DNA of 64,000 bases from Verrucomicrobiales bacterium (GTDB taxonomy: Bacteria > Verrucomicrobiota > Verrucomicrobiia > Limisphaerales > J093), in NCBI GenBank assembly GCA_015075445.1, contig JABTUJ010000045.1:1-64000 (forward strand), read 5' to 3'. A program made the position numbers and the translations under genes. A model generated the notes under the pieces. It was not told the origin of the DNA. It made no database searches and was given only the letters and a program-made list of their open reading frames with translations. This document shows positions 56,511-64,000 of the stretch, piece by piece. The first letter of the stretch is position 1; each line of letters begins with the position of its first letter.

Positions 56511-57535
56511 GGGGTCGGACCACAGCAAGTAGTTTCGATGGAAGAGGTTGGCGCTCGAATACCCGCTGTTCCCGGGCCTTACGGGCTGGTTTTGTCCCCT
56601 CTTCTGGCTCGCAATGATGGGAGCGGACGGCAGGAGCCGCCGCGAACATCCACCACCGGGGTCGAAGTCCATGGACCAAGCCTTGCGGGCTCAGGGGGTT
56701 CCTCCCGGAGACAGTTCGTATCGGAGGATACAGCGTAGCGGTCAAAGCCTTGCCGCCAGCGCACGGCGAGTTCGACCTGTCGGACAAACGTCTCATCGCC
56801 GACCGCGACGCTTTCGGTCCACCAAGGTTCCCGGGCCATGGCGTCACGGCCGATCCGTTCCTGGACGCGCTGCTCGTAATGCTGACGGAAGGCTGCGAGG
56901 TCGGGGCTGCCGAGGTGTTCCAAGGCGGGTTCGAGGTCCAGGAGACGGTAGCGCTGCCGTTGCCCCAGCCATTCCTGGTAGCTGCACCAGCGCCACTCAA
57001 CGGGGTGTGCGACGACGCCGGCACGGACCATGTTCAGCTCGATATAGGTCATGCAGCGCTGGGTGTGTAGGGGATCCCCGATGAGCGTGCAGTGATAGCG
57101 TCCCTCCCAGAAGGCGCCGGTGCGTTGTTTGCGGCGGTTATACTGCTGCGCCCACTGGCCTTCGGCGCGTTGCATCCAAGTGCAGAGGCTGACCTCGCTC
57201 TGGATCCGGGTGAGGAGGTGGACATGGTTGTGGGTGATGCAGTAGGCGAGGACGTAGAGGCCGTGGCGGGGCTTGGTCTCGTAAAGGACACGCCGGTAGG
57301 CGTCCCGGTCGCGGGCGAAGCGGAGGAGGAACGCGCGATCGTGGCAACGGTGAGTCAAGTGACACGTGGAACCGGGGAGGAGATAGCGGTTTGCTCTGGG
57401 CATGGGATCGCTTGTAGGCAAAGCGTTCGGCCCTTGCACCGGGAAAACAGGGCAAAAAGCGGGTCGGAAGGGGTCGTGGAGGAGGGAATTGTCTTACAAG
57501 CATCACGGGACCAACAAGTTGGCGTGGTCCGACCC
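56511..57535 (-). mobile_element. RAYT unit 2 with 13-bp inverted ends
   Basis: A Y1 transposase gene lies between perfect inverted repeats GGGGTCGGACCAC (56511-56523) and its complement (57523-57535). The right end overlaps the last codons and stop of the adjacent glycosidase gene (stop at 57503-57505 is inside the unit), so the unit abuts or slightly enters that gene. Confidence 0.78.
56579..57403 (-). CDS. REP-associated tyrosine transposase (RAYT, Y1_Tnp)
   Basis: 274 residues from the ATG at 57403. It has the Y1 motif set: MPRANRYLLPGSTCHLTHR, the HUH-like ITHNHVHLLTRI, and QRAEGQWAQQYNRRKQRTG with the candidate catalytic Tyr, then GAFWEGRYHCTLI and YIELNMVRAGVV. It is only distantly related to the RAYT at 37360, and its ends differ, although both ends contain GGGGTC. 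The last about 50 residues have no family match and may be read-through into flanking DNA. The REP-like arms in the inositol operon share the GGGGTC core and may be its substrates. Confidence 0.87.
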   Translation of the reverse strand: MPRANRYLLPGSTCHLTHRCHDRAFLLRFARDRDAYRRVLYETKPRHGLYVLAYCITHNHVHLLTRIQSEVSLCTWMQRAEGQWAQQYNRRKQRTGAFWEGRYHCTLIGDPLHTQRCMTYIELNMVRAGVVAHPVEWRWCSYQEWLGQRQRYRLLDLEPALEHLGSPDLAAFRQHYEQRVQERIGRDAMAREPWWTESVAVGDETFVRQVELAVRWRQGFDRYAVSSDTNCLREEPPEPARLGPWTSTPVVDVRGGSCRPLPSLRARRGDKTSP

Positions 57536-60500
57536 CGGGGTCAGAGGGACGACCTTGCTGCCGTAGCGCACCCGGCCTGTCGTCCCCGGAGCGCTGTGCA
57601 CGATGGCCGAAGTCAGTTCGCTGCGAGTCCAGGCAAGATCCACCTCGAAACCGCCCCGCGCCCGGAGACCTTTGACGGACCCGGTCGGCCAGGCGGCCGG
57701 CAGGGCCGGAAGCAGTTCGATCTCGCCGCCGTGAGACTGGAGCAGCATCTCGGCGATGCCGGCCGTGCCCGCAGAGTTGCCGTCCACAACGAAAATGTTC
57801 TCCGGGGCGCCGGCAATGCCGCCGCGGGAGAAGGTGAGCAGGTTGGCGTCCGTGTCTTCGCGCAACAGGCCGAGGACATGACGGTGGGCGGCGTCGCCGT
57901 CGAGCAGGCGGGCGAAGAAGACGATGAGGTTGCCGCGGCTCCATTCGACGTCCTCCCAATCCGGCTGACCGAGGCGGCGTTCGAGCGTCACACGAGCGGC
58001 CCGGGCCAGTTCCGGCGTCGCGCGCGGGGTGATCTGGTCGCTGGGGAAGAGGGCGATGAGGTGGGTGGTGTGGCGATGGTTCGGGACGGCTTCCTCGTAG
58101 TCCTCGAGCCACTCCATCAACTGACCGTGCCGGCCGATCTGCAGGGGTGGCAGCCGGGGGAGCGCCGCCTCGATCCGGGCCCGGAACGCGTCGTCCTCAC
58201 CAAGGGTGCGACTGGCTTCGAGGCAGGACTCAAACAGGTCGCGGACCAGGACACTGTCGCAGGTGGGCCCCATGGACTCGCTGCAGGCACCCTGGCCATT
58301 GGGGGTGACGAACGCATTCTCGGGAGAAGTGGCGGGGCCGGTGACGAGCCAGCCATGGCGCGGGTGTTCGACGAGGTAATCGAGGAAGAACTCCGCGGCT
58401 TCCCGGAGAATGGGATAGGCGCATTGGCGGAGGAAGTCGCGGTCGCCGGTGTACTGGTAATGCTGCCAGAGGTGGGAAGCGATCCAGATGCCGCCGGTGG
58501 GGTGTACCCCCCAGCCGAGGCCCCAGCCGGGGGCGGTGAAGCCCCAGGGATTGGTGACGACGTGGCAGACCCAGCCGCGGGCGCCGTACACGGTCTGCGC
58601 GGTCCGGCGGCCGGGTTCGCGGAGGGACTCGATGAGGCGGAAGAGCGGCTGGTGACACTCGGAGAGGTTGGCGACCTCGGCGGGCCAGTAGTTTTGCTGG
58701 GTGTTGATGTCGAGGTGGAAATCGCAGGTCCAGCCCATGTTGCAGGCGAGGTTGTCGTTCCAGAGGCCCTGCAGGTTGGTGGGCAACGGCGAGTCGGCCC
58801 GCGAGCCGGCGATGAGCAGGTAACGTCCATACTGGAAGAACAGGGCGACGAGGGCGGGATCGTCCTGGCCGTCCCGCAGGCGGGCCAGGCGCTCGTCGGT
58901 GGGGAGTCGTTGTGGGTCGGCGTGCGCGCCCGGGGGGGATGGATCAGGTAGAGGCAGGCTGGAAGCCTGCACCACAGCACTCCTCGGACCCGCGGCCGGG
59001 GCGGGCGGGTCGAGATCGAGCGTGACCCGGCGGAACAGCGGTTGGTAATCGGCCACGTGACGCCGGCGGAGGGTCGGGTAGTCGAAGGTGGCGGCGGCGG
59101 CCAGTTGTTGGGCGGACAACGCGGCGGGGGCGCTACCGGTGAAGGTGGTGTTCAGCGCCACGAGCAACGTCACAGCGTCGGCACCGACGACCTCGAGGGC
59201 ATCCTCGCGGACGGTGACCCGACCGCCGCTGGGGATGACCCGGACAGCGCCCGCCAGGGCAACCCCGGACTGTCCGTCACTGTGCAGGCGCTCCCGTGCT
59301 TCGGCGAACAGCAGCAACAGGTCGTTGCCCTGCGCCTGGACGCGACTGGGTTCGCGGTGGGCGCGGAAGTGCAGGCGGAAGGCCACGTTTCCCGGTGAGT
59401 CGGCCTTCAGGTGCAGGGCGAGGACGTTGTCCGGGTGGGAGGCCAGGAGCTCGCGGGTGAAGCGCACTTCACCGATGCCATAATGCACGCTGGCGACGGC
59501 CTGTTCGAGGTCGAGGTCGCGCCGGTAATCGCGCACCTCGCCGTCCGGGTGGCGCATTTCGAGGAGCAGATCACCGACGGGGAGGTGCGTGCCGTAGTTG
59601 CCGCGTCGCCCGAGGAGGTGGCGGCTGATGAGGTCCACGGCCTGGCGGTATTGTCCGTCGAACAGGAGCCGGCGGATCTCGGGAAGGTGCTGGCGGGCCG
59701 CGGGGTTGTCGTGCGTGAGGTCGGGTGCTCCGGACCAGAAGGTGGATTCATTCAAGGCGAGCCGCTCGGTGGGGATGCCGCCGAAGAGCATGGCGCCGAG
59801 CCGTCCGTTGCCGACGGGCAGCGCCTCGAGCCAGCGTTGGGCGGGCCGCTGGTACCAGAGGCTGAGGGGCGCGCCTTCGAAGCGGACGGACCAGCGGACC
59901 TGGCGCGAGGTGGGGGCGGAGAGGGTCACGCGGAGCAGGTCGGGTTCGGACTTCATCTCGAGCCGGACGCCGGCGTCACGGTCGGCCTCGGAAACCTCGG
60001 CGTGGAGGGCCTTCCACGTGCCCCGGGTCGAGGCCGTCGCGATCCGTAGTTCGGTCGGGTCGCCGCCCACGAGCTGGCAGGTGCCGGCGAGGGTGGCATC
60101 GCGCCAGTCGTCAGCGCCAACATCGACGAAGCTCTGCGTGATGTGGCGGGAAGTGCCGAGGAGTTGGGGACGGTCGAGGACGGGGGCGACGGCGATGATG
60201 CTGCAGCCGGAAGGCGGCAGTTCGGCGGTGACGATGCCGTGGCGGATGGTGACGGGGCGGCCGCTCCAGTAGTCCAGCCCGACGAACTGTGAGTTGTCGG
60301 TGGTGAAGTCGAGTTCGGCGAGGTTGACGCGGACGGTGGCGGGTTCGGTGGCGCTCCAGTTGAAGAGTCCGAGGAGATGGCGCTGGCGGTCGGTCAGGTG
60401 CCAGGCCTGGGCGGGCATATGGGTGAACAGATCCAACGGCCGAGCGGCGAGGCCGGTGTTGGGCAATGCGCGTTTGAGGATGTCGAGGCGGTCGGGGGGC

Positions 60501-61996
60501 AGGCCGGGGAGCCATTCGCTGACGAGGTTCAGGCTGCCGGAGACCGCGATCCAGGAGGCGAACGAGCGGGCTTGGGTGAGGGTGAGCGGGGCGCGAAGCA
60601 TCAGGCAGTCCGGGTCGTTATGCCAGACGCGGTTGTGGAAGAAGTAGAGGCGGGTGCCGAGGTGGAAGTTGGGGAGGATGGCATTCCAATCGGCGCCGGT
60701 GTCGGGTCCGATGCGCATGGCGTCCACGAGGCCGAAGGCTCCGCCCATCGAACGGAAGTTCTGCGCCACGTTGCAGCCCGCGATGTAGGTGTCGGGTCCG
60801 GCCGCCTCGCGCATGGTGCGGAGGCCGGCGCGGTACGCCTCGATGCCGGTCAGGGCGGGAACATGAAAGACGGCGTCGCCGAACTGTTCGTCGACGTAGG
60901 CGGTGCCGGGGTAGGTGCACTTGGCGGCGAGGCCGCACCAGAGGGCGTCCGGTTTGAGGTAGCGGAAGCCCCATTCGCCCGTGAGGCGACGGACGGCGTC
61001 GGCGAGGAAGGTGCGGGCGTCGGGGTGGGTCATGTCGAGGCACCAACCGGCCCAGAGGACCTCGTAGAGGGACCCGTCAGTCTTCTTCACGAACCAGTCC
61101 TGGTGATTTTGGAAGAGGGGGTCGCGGGGGTCCCAGGAGAACGGAGTGAACCAGATGCCCGCTCGGAGGCCGTTGGCGACCAGTTGGTCGGCGGCGGCTT
61201 TCATGCCGGACGGATAGGGCCCTTGCGGGTTGTGGCGGGTGAAGTTCCCCGTGGGGCCGGTGCCGATGATGCCGCCCTTGGGAATAGCCGGCCCCTGCCA
61301 CTGGTCGTCGATGAGGATGCTGTCGAAGCCGTAGGGTGCCAGCTCGCGGGCGCAGAAGGCGCCGAGTTCGGCGAGGGCCTTCTCGTTGGAAGCGCCCCCA
61401 TGCGGGCTCGAATACCAGGTGCAGTAGCCGTTCGGGATCTTGGGCAGCTTGATCCCGTGGATCCGCGCGATGGTGTCGGCGTAGGTCTCGAGGCCGAGCC
61501 GGGCGTCGGTGAAGCGGCCGAAGACGAAGGCGTCGGTGACGATCTTGCCGCCGGGCGGGAGGCGGAGGCGGCCGAACTCGAGGCGGGCGGTGAGGGTCAG
61601 TCCATCCGGGGTGGCTTGACTGTGGACGCTGCCGCTGCCGCGTTCCTGGGTGATCCAGCCGGCGACGATGCCGTCGGTGGCGTCGGGTCGGGCCACGGCG
61701 AAGAAGAGGTAACTGGAGGAGGCGGCATCGGCCGGCTTGAGGCCGTCGACGCCGAGGGTGCGGTAAGTGGAGGCCGGGCTGGAGAGGGGGAGTTCGCGAA
61801 CGAACTCGATGGTGCGGATCTCACGGGGTGTGGGGCCGGGGTTGCGGAGTTCGCGGCGGAGGGTGACGAAGGGCGAGCCGGGCTGGGTCTCGATCCAGTC
61901 CACGTCGCCGTCGGGGCGTGGGACCTGTTCGGTGGCGGCGGCGAGGGCCAGAGGCAGGGAAAGGGTGCTGAGCCAACGGAGAAGGGGCAGCTTCAT
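57503..61996 (-). CDS. Secreted two-enzyme glycosidase: GH36/27-like alpha-galactosidase fused to GH95
   Basis: About 1,497 residues from the ATG at 61996, which gives a signal peptide (LLRWLSTLSLPLALAAA). The N-terminal about 700 residues resemble GH36/GH27: DSILIDDQWQG, the nucleophile Asp in YLKPDALWCG, and the probable acid/base Asp in DAMRIGPDTGADW, followed by a beta-sandwich. The C-terminal about 780 residues are GH95 (alpha-L-fucosidase or galactosidase): LPVGNGRLGAMLFGG, LNESTFWSGAPD, DFHLDINTQQNYW with the two substrate Asn, TSPE with the catalytic Glu, and HRHTTHLIALFPSDQI. The usual GTGWS segment reads DVEWS. It could remove alpha-galactose and alpha-fucose from complex polysaccharide. 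Upstream in-frame sequence is antisense to the next gene and was excluded. Confidence 0.87.
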   Translation of the reverse strand: MKLPLLRWLSTLSLPLALAAATEQVPRPDGDVDWIETQPGSPFVTLRRELRNPGPTPREIRTIEFVRELPLSSPASTYRTLGVDGLKPADAASSSYLFFAVARPDATDGIVAGWITQERGSGSVHSQATPDGLTLTARLEFGRLRLPPGGKIVTDAFVFGRFTDARLGLETYADTIARIHGIKLPKIPNGYCTWYSSPHGGASNEKALAELGAFCARELAPYGFDSILIDDQWQGPAIPKGGIIGTGPTGNFTRHNPQGPYPSGMKAAADQLVANGLRAGIWFTPFSWDPRDPLFQNHQDWFVKKTDGSLYEVLWAGWCLDMTHPDARTFLADAVRRLTGEWGFRYLKPDALWCGLAAKCTYPGTAYVDEQFGDAVFHVPALTGIEAYRAGLRTMREAAGPDTYIAGCNVAQNFRSMGGAFGLVDAMRIGPDTGADWNAILPNFHLGTRLYFFHNRVWHNDPDCLMLRAPLTLTQARSFASWIAVSGSLNLVSEWLPGLPPDRLDILKRALPNTGLAARPLDLFTHMPAQAWHLTDRQRHLLGLFNWSATEPATVRVNLAELDFTTDNSQFVGLDYWSGRPVTIRHGIVTAELPPSGCSIIAVAPVLDRPQLLGTSRHITQSFVDVGADDWRDATLAGTCQLVGGDPTELRIATASTRGTWKALHAEVSEADRDAGVRLEMKSEPDLLRVTLSAPTSRQVRWSVRFEGAPLSLWYQRPAQRWLEALPVGNGRLGAMLFGGIPTERLALNESTFWSGAPDLTHDNPAARQHLPEIRRLLFDGQYRQAVDLISRHLLGRRGNYGTHLPVGDLLLEMRHPDGEVRDYRRDLDLEQAVASVHYGIGEVRFTRELLASHPDNVLALHLKADSPGNVAFRLHFRAHREPSRVQAQGNDLLLLFAEARERLHSDGQSGVALAGAVRVIPSGGRVTVREDALEVVGADAVTLLVALNTTFTGSAPAALSAQQLAAAATFDYPTLRRRHVADYQPLFRRVTLDLDPPAPAAGPRSAVVQASSLPLPDPSPPGAHADPQRLPTDERLARLRDGQDDPALVALFFQYGRYLLIAGSRADSPLPTNLQGLWNDNLACNMGWTCDFHLDINTQQNYWPAEVANLSECHQPLFRLIESLREPGRRTAQTVYGARGWVCHVVTNPWGFTAPGWGLGWGVHPTGGIWIASHLWQHYQYTGDRDFLRQCAYPILREAAEFFLDYLVEHPRHGWLVTGPATSPENAFVTPNGQGACSESMGPTCDSVLVRDLFESCLEASRTLGEDDAFRARIEAALPRLPPLQIGRHGQLMEWLEDYEEAVPNHRHTTHLIALFPSDQITPRATPELARAARVTLERRLGQPDWEDVEWSRGNLIVFFARLLDGDAAHRHVLGLLREDTDANLLTFSRGGIAGAPENIFVVDGNSAGTAGIAEMLLQSHGGEIELLPALPAAWPTGSVKGLRARGGFEVDLAWTRSELTSAIVHSAPGTTGRVRYGSKVVPLTPGSDHANLLVP
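58954..58970. repeat. Palindrome inserted within the GH95 coding region
   Basis: GCAGGCT-GGA-AGCCTGC is a perfect 7-bp stem with a 3-nt loop, flanked by CACCAC. It is read in frame as VVQASSLPLPD in a linker between GH95 subdomains. I recall similar palindromes scattered in verrucomicrobial genomes. Confidence 0.7.
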
Positions 61997-62093
61997 AGGG
62001 TACGTGGGCGTGAGGCTGAACGAGCGGGCGGGGGGGCTCAAGAGGAAAGGGTTGGGGGGCGGTGAGGGAACGCAAAGCGGCACTGGAAGACGC

Positions 62094-62154
62094 CGCACTC
62101 CAAACGCGTTGCGCCGGCCGCGCCGTGGGGAAGTCGCGAAGCGTCTGGAGTGCG
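62094..62154. repeat. Inverted repeat in the intergenic region upstream of the glycosidase
   Basis: CGCACTCCAAACG (62094-62106) and CGTCTGGAGTGCG (62142-62154) are inverted copies with one mismatch, 35 bp apart. It lies between the propeller gene stop (62196) and the glycosidase start (61996). It could be a dispersed palindromic element or part of a transcription terminator. Confidence 0.55.
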
Positions 62155-62195
62155 TGCGGTTGACCGCCGCTTTTCGTAGGGGGCGCGGGCGAGGC

Positions 62196-63731
62196 TCAGT
62201 CGCCGACGGCGTAGAGATGGGCGGCGGTGCGCAGGTAAAGGCGATTCCCGGCCACGGCAGGGGTGGCGAAGATGGACTCGCGGAACTCGTTTCGGGCCAG
62301 GATCTGGAGTTCATCCGCGAGGGCGAGGACGGTGACGATACCCGGGACGGAGGCCACGACGAGTTGGTCGCCAGCGGCCACCGGCGAGGCAATGTACTGG
62401 CCGGGCGCACCGATGCGCTCGCGGAAGAGTTCCTTGCCGGTGGCGGCTTCAAGGCAGGTGAGCACGCCGCCGTCCCGCACCAGGTAGAGCTTGCCCTGGC
62501 AGTGGAGCAGCGAGGGCGTCTCGGGGATGCCGCGACGGATTTCCCAGGCCAGATGCGAGGGGCGGGCGTTGCGAGTGGCGCCCGGGCGCAGGGCCGCCAG
62601 GTAGGGTTGGCTGTGGGCGGCAAAGCCCGCCATGGTCTGCATCCATTCGGCCTCGCTGATGAGGCCGTCCTTGTCGTGGTCGAAGATCTGCAGCAGGACG
62701 TCCATGTCGCGCACGGGGAGGCCGTAGCCGGGGTTGTCGCGCGGCAGTTCGGGGCGCTGAATGAAGGCGAAGCCCGAGGTCATCTCGTCGCGCTGGATCT
62801 GGTTGTCGCGATCCCGGTCGAACTCCTCGACGGTCATCTTCCAGGTGGCGGCGGCATCCAGGTAATCGTCGCCCCGACCGCCGAGGGCGGCGGCGCTGGC
62901 GAAGAGCAGGCCGTCGCCGGCCACGGGCACGCCGACGGTTTCTTCGGGGAACCCGCCGAGCCACCAACGTTCCTGGCCCGTGACCGGGTCATAGGCGGTC
63001 AGCCGGCGCGAACCCAGTACGATCAGTTCGTCGCTGCCGTCGTGGGAGAAGATCATGGGGGTGGACCAGCCGGCCTTGAACAGGGGTCGGGGCTGTTCCC
63101 AAACGGTCTGGCCGGTGGCGCGGTGCACGGCCAGCAGGTGGGAAGCGTTACCGTCGCCGTCTTGCGCAAGAATCAGCGTGTCGCCGTGCAGGATGGGGGA
63201 AGTGGCCATGCCGTACTTGCTCTTGGGGGGCTCGAGCCGGCGCTGCCACACGCGGGTGCCGGCGTGGTCGTAGGCGAGCAAGCCGTAGGTGCCGAAGTAC
63301 ACATAGACCCGTTCCGCATCGACCGCGGGGGTGGAGGAGGCGGGGTGGTTGAGGGGATGAAACCCGGCGGGCGAGGTGGACTCGACGGCCTGGTGCCAGA
63401 GAAGCCGGCCGTTCGTGGTGTCGATGGCGAAGGTGACGAGCTCGTTTGGCCGGGCCTTGTCTTTGGCGGTGAGGAAGAGGCGATCGTTCCAGACCACGGG
63501 CGAGGAGTGGCCCGTGGGGACTGGGGTCTTCCAGAGGACGTTCGTGTCCGGGCCGAAGCGGCTGGGGATGCGGGCGGTGGGGGCGAGGCCTTGGCCGTTG
63601 GGACCGCGGAACTGGGGCCAGTTCGCTGGCGTGGCCGCTGGGGTGGCAGGCGGCGGGACGGCGTCCTCGCCGAGGACAGTGGAGGCGAGCAGGGAAGGCA
63701 ACAAGGTGAGGCGAAGAAGAAAGCGTTTCAT
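62196..63731 (-). CDS. Secreted PQQ-like beta-propeller protein with EF-hand-like insert
   Basis: 511 residues from the ATG at 63731, chosen because it starts a signal peptide (MKRFLLRLTLLPSLLASTVL); the frame extends upstream without support. The mature part begins WPQFRGPNGQGLAP, as in the related protein at 35971. Blades include FAIDTTNGRLLWHQ, AYDPVTGQERWW and LEAATGKELFRE. In the middle are two calcium-binding-type loops, DRDRDNQIQRDE and DHDKDGLISEAEW, the latter a canonical EF-hand loop. The protein is probably periplasmic or surface bound and may be calcium stabilised. It is upstream of the glycosidase on the same strand with a 199-bp gap, so cotranscription is possible. Confidence 0.86.
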   Translation of the reverse strand: MKRFLLRLTLLPSLLASTVLGEDAVPPPATPAATPANWPQFRGPNGQGLAPTARIPSRFGPDTNVLWKTPVPTGHSSPVVWNDRLFLTAKDKARPNELVTFAIDTTNGRLLWHQAVESTSPAGFHPLNHPASSTPAVDAERVYVYFGTYGLLAYDHAGTRVWQRRLEPPKSKYGMATSPILHGDTLILAQDGDGNASHLLAVHRATGQTVWEQPRPLFKAGWSTPMIFSHDGSDELIVLGSRRLTAYDPVTGQERWWLGGFPEETVGVPVAGDGLLFASAAALGGRGDDYLDAAATWKMTVEEFDRDRDNQIQRDEMTSGFAFIQRPELPRDNPGYGLPVRDMDVLLQIFDHDKDGLISEAEWMQTMAGFAAHSQPYLAALRPGATRNARPSHLAWEIRRGIPETPSLLHCQGKLYLVRDGGVLTCLEAATGKELFRERIGAPGQYIASPVAAGDQLVVASVPGIVTVLALADELQILARNEFRESIFATPAVAGNRLYLRTAAHLYAVGD

Positions 63732-63892
63732 GCCGTGGCGCCGAGGAGTACGACCTGAACGCGACGAGCGCAAGCTGCGAGTCGGCTTTCCGGGAACAAT
63801 CGACGCTCGGCTTTCGCCCGTGGTTGCGGCGGACGCGGGGTTTCGCTGGAACCACTTGCGCGGCCCAACCACGCGGGGCTACGTTCGCCCCC

Positions 63893-64000
63893 ATGACGGT
63901 TGCCGCAGCCACTCGACCCGCTGCCCGTGGGCCGGAGGTCTATCCGCTCAGCGTCAAGGCCTACCATGCCTTGGGCGAAATGGGCTTCCTCCCGGACCAG
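63893..64000 (+). CDS. Uma2-family protein, 5' end only
   Basis: Thirty-six codons before the window ends. After a short Ala-rich start, the sequence YPLSVKAYHALGEMGFLPDQ matches the N-terminus of Uma2-family (PD-(D/E)XK-like) proteins. The catalytic part lies beyond the window. It is divergent from the propeller gene. Confidence 0.6.
   Translation, partial: MTVAAATRPAARGPEVYPLSVKAYHALGEMGFLPDQ

Noticed and set aside
61997..62623. Upstream in-frame extension of the glycosidase gene
   Set aside because: It is antisense to the propeller gene, and the signal peptide at 61996 marks the real start.

Overview
The window is high-GC DNA, most likely from a chromosome of a verrucomicrobial bacterium (Verrucomicrobiota, perhaps a soil or sediment lineage near Pedosphaera/Limisphaera). 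This is an inference from gene content: pseudopilins with an FTLIELLVVIAII-type N-terminus, PQQ-like beta-propeller proteins, a Tat-exported Gfo/Idh/MocA oxidoreductase, Ser/Thr kinases with TPR or WD40 tails, ECF sigma factors, LamG/FG-GAP surface proteins, Y1 (RAYT) transposases and Uma2-type genes. No rRNA, tRNA or CRISPR array was seen.

Layout. 0-3.2 kb: an acyltransferase/acyl-CoA ligase fusion and an ECF sigma factor. 3.2-15.3 kb: a leftward three-gene operon of secreted proteins. It ends in a giant protein of about 3,080 residues with a LamG domain and seven FG-GAP repeats, interrupted by one frameshift. 15.5-20 kb: a secreted beta-lactamase-fold hydrolase and a receptor-type Ser/Thr kinase whose gene carries a 14-unit heptanucleotide array. 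20.2-25.1 kb: a tight four-gene operon (unknown 404-aa protein, two DUF488 proteins, RecQ helicase with an extra N-terminal domain), the best candidate here for an uncharacterised nucleic-acid-processing or defence system.

25.2-40.7 kb is an accessory zone. It holds two intact toxin-antitoxin pairs (RHH/MazF-like and Phd/VapC) among broken genes: two near-identical but differently deleted kinases, WD40 and Calx-beta fragments, an ECF fragment, a cut pseudopilin, an MNT-HEPN remnant, an Uma2 remnant and a nucleotidyltransferase remnant. Embedded are an intact pseudopilin, a thioesterase, a beta-propeller protein, an HExxH protein and a RAYT transposase bounded by 28-bp inverted repeats.

40.8-44.2 kb: a leftward pair, Gfo/Idh/MocA oxidoreductase and HEAT-repeat protein. 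44.3-56.4 kb: a complete rightward myo-inositol operon, with an ABC importer (ATPase, permease, binding lipoprotein) followed by iolA, iolB, iolC, iolD, iolE, iolG and a LacD-like aldolase. Two of its genes (the transporter ATPase and iolD) carry single in-frame stop codons, and REP-like inverted repeats sit in its gaps. 56.5-57.5 kb: a second RAYT with 13-bp inverted ends. 57.5-64 kb: a secreted GH36/27-GH95 two-enzyme fusion, a beta-propeller protein with EF-hand-like loops, and the start of an Uma2-family gene.

All calls come from reading the sequence and remembered family motifs; no database search was run.
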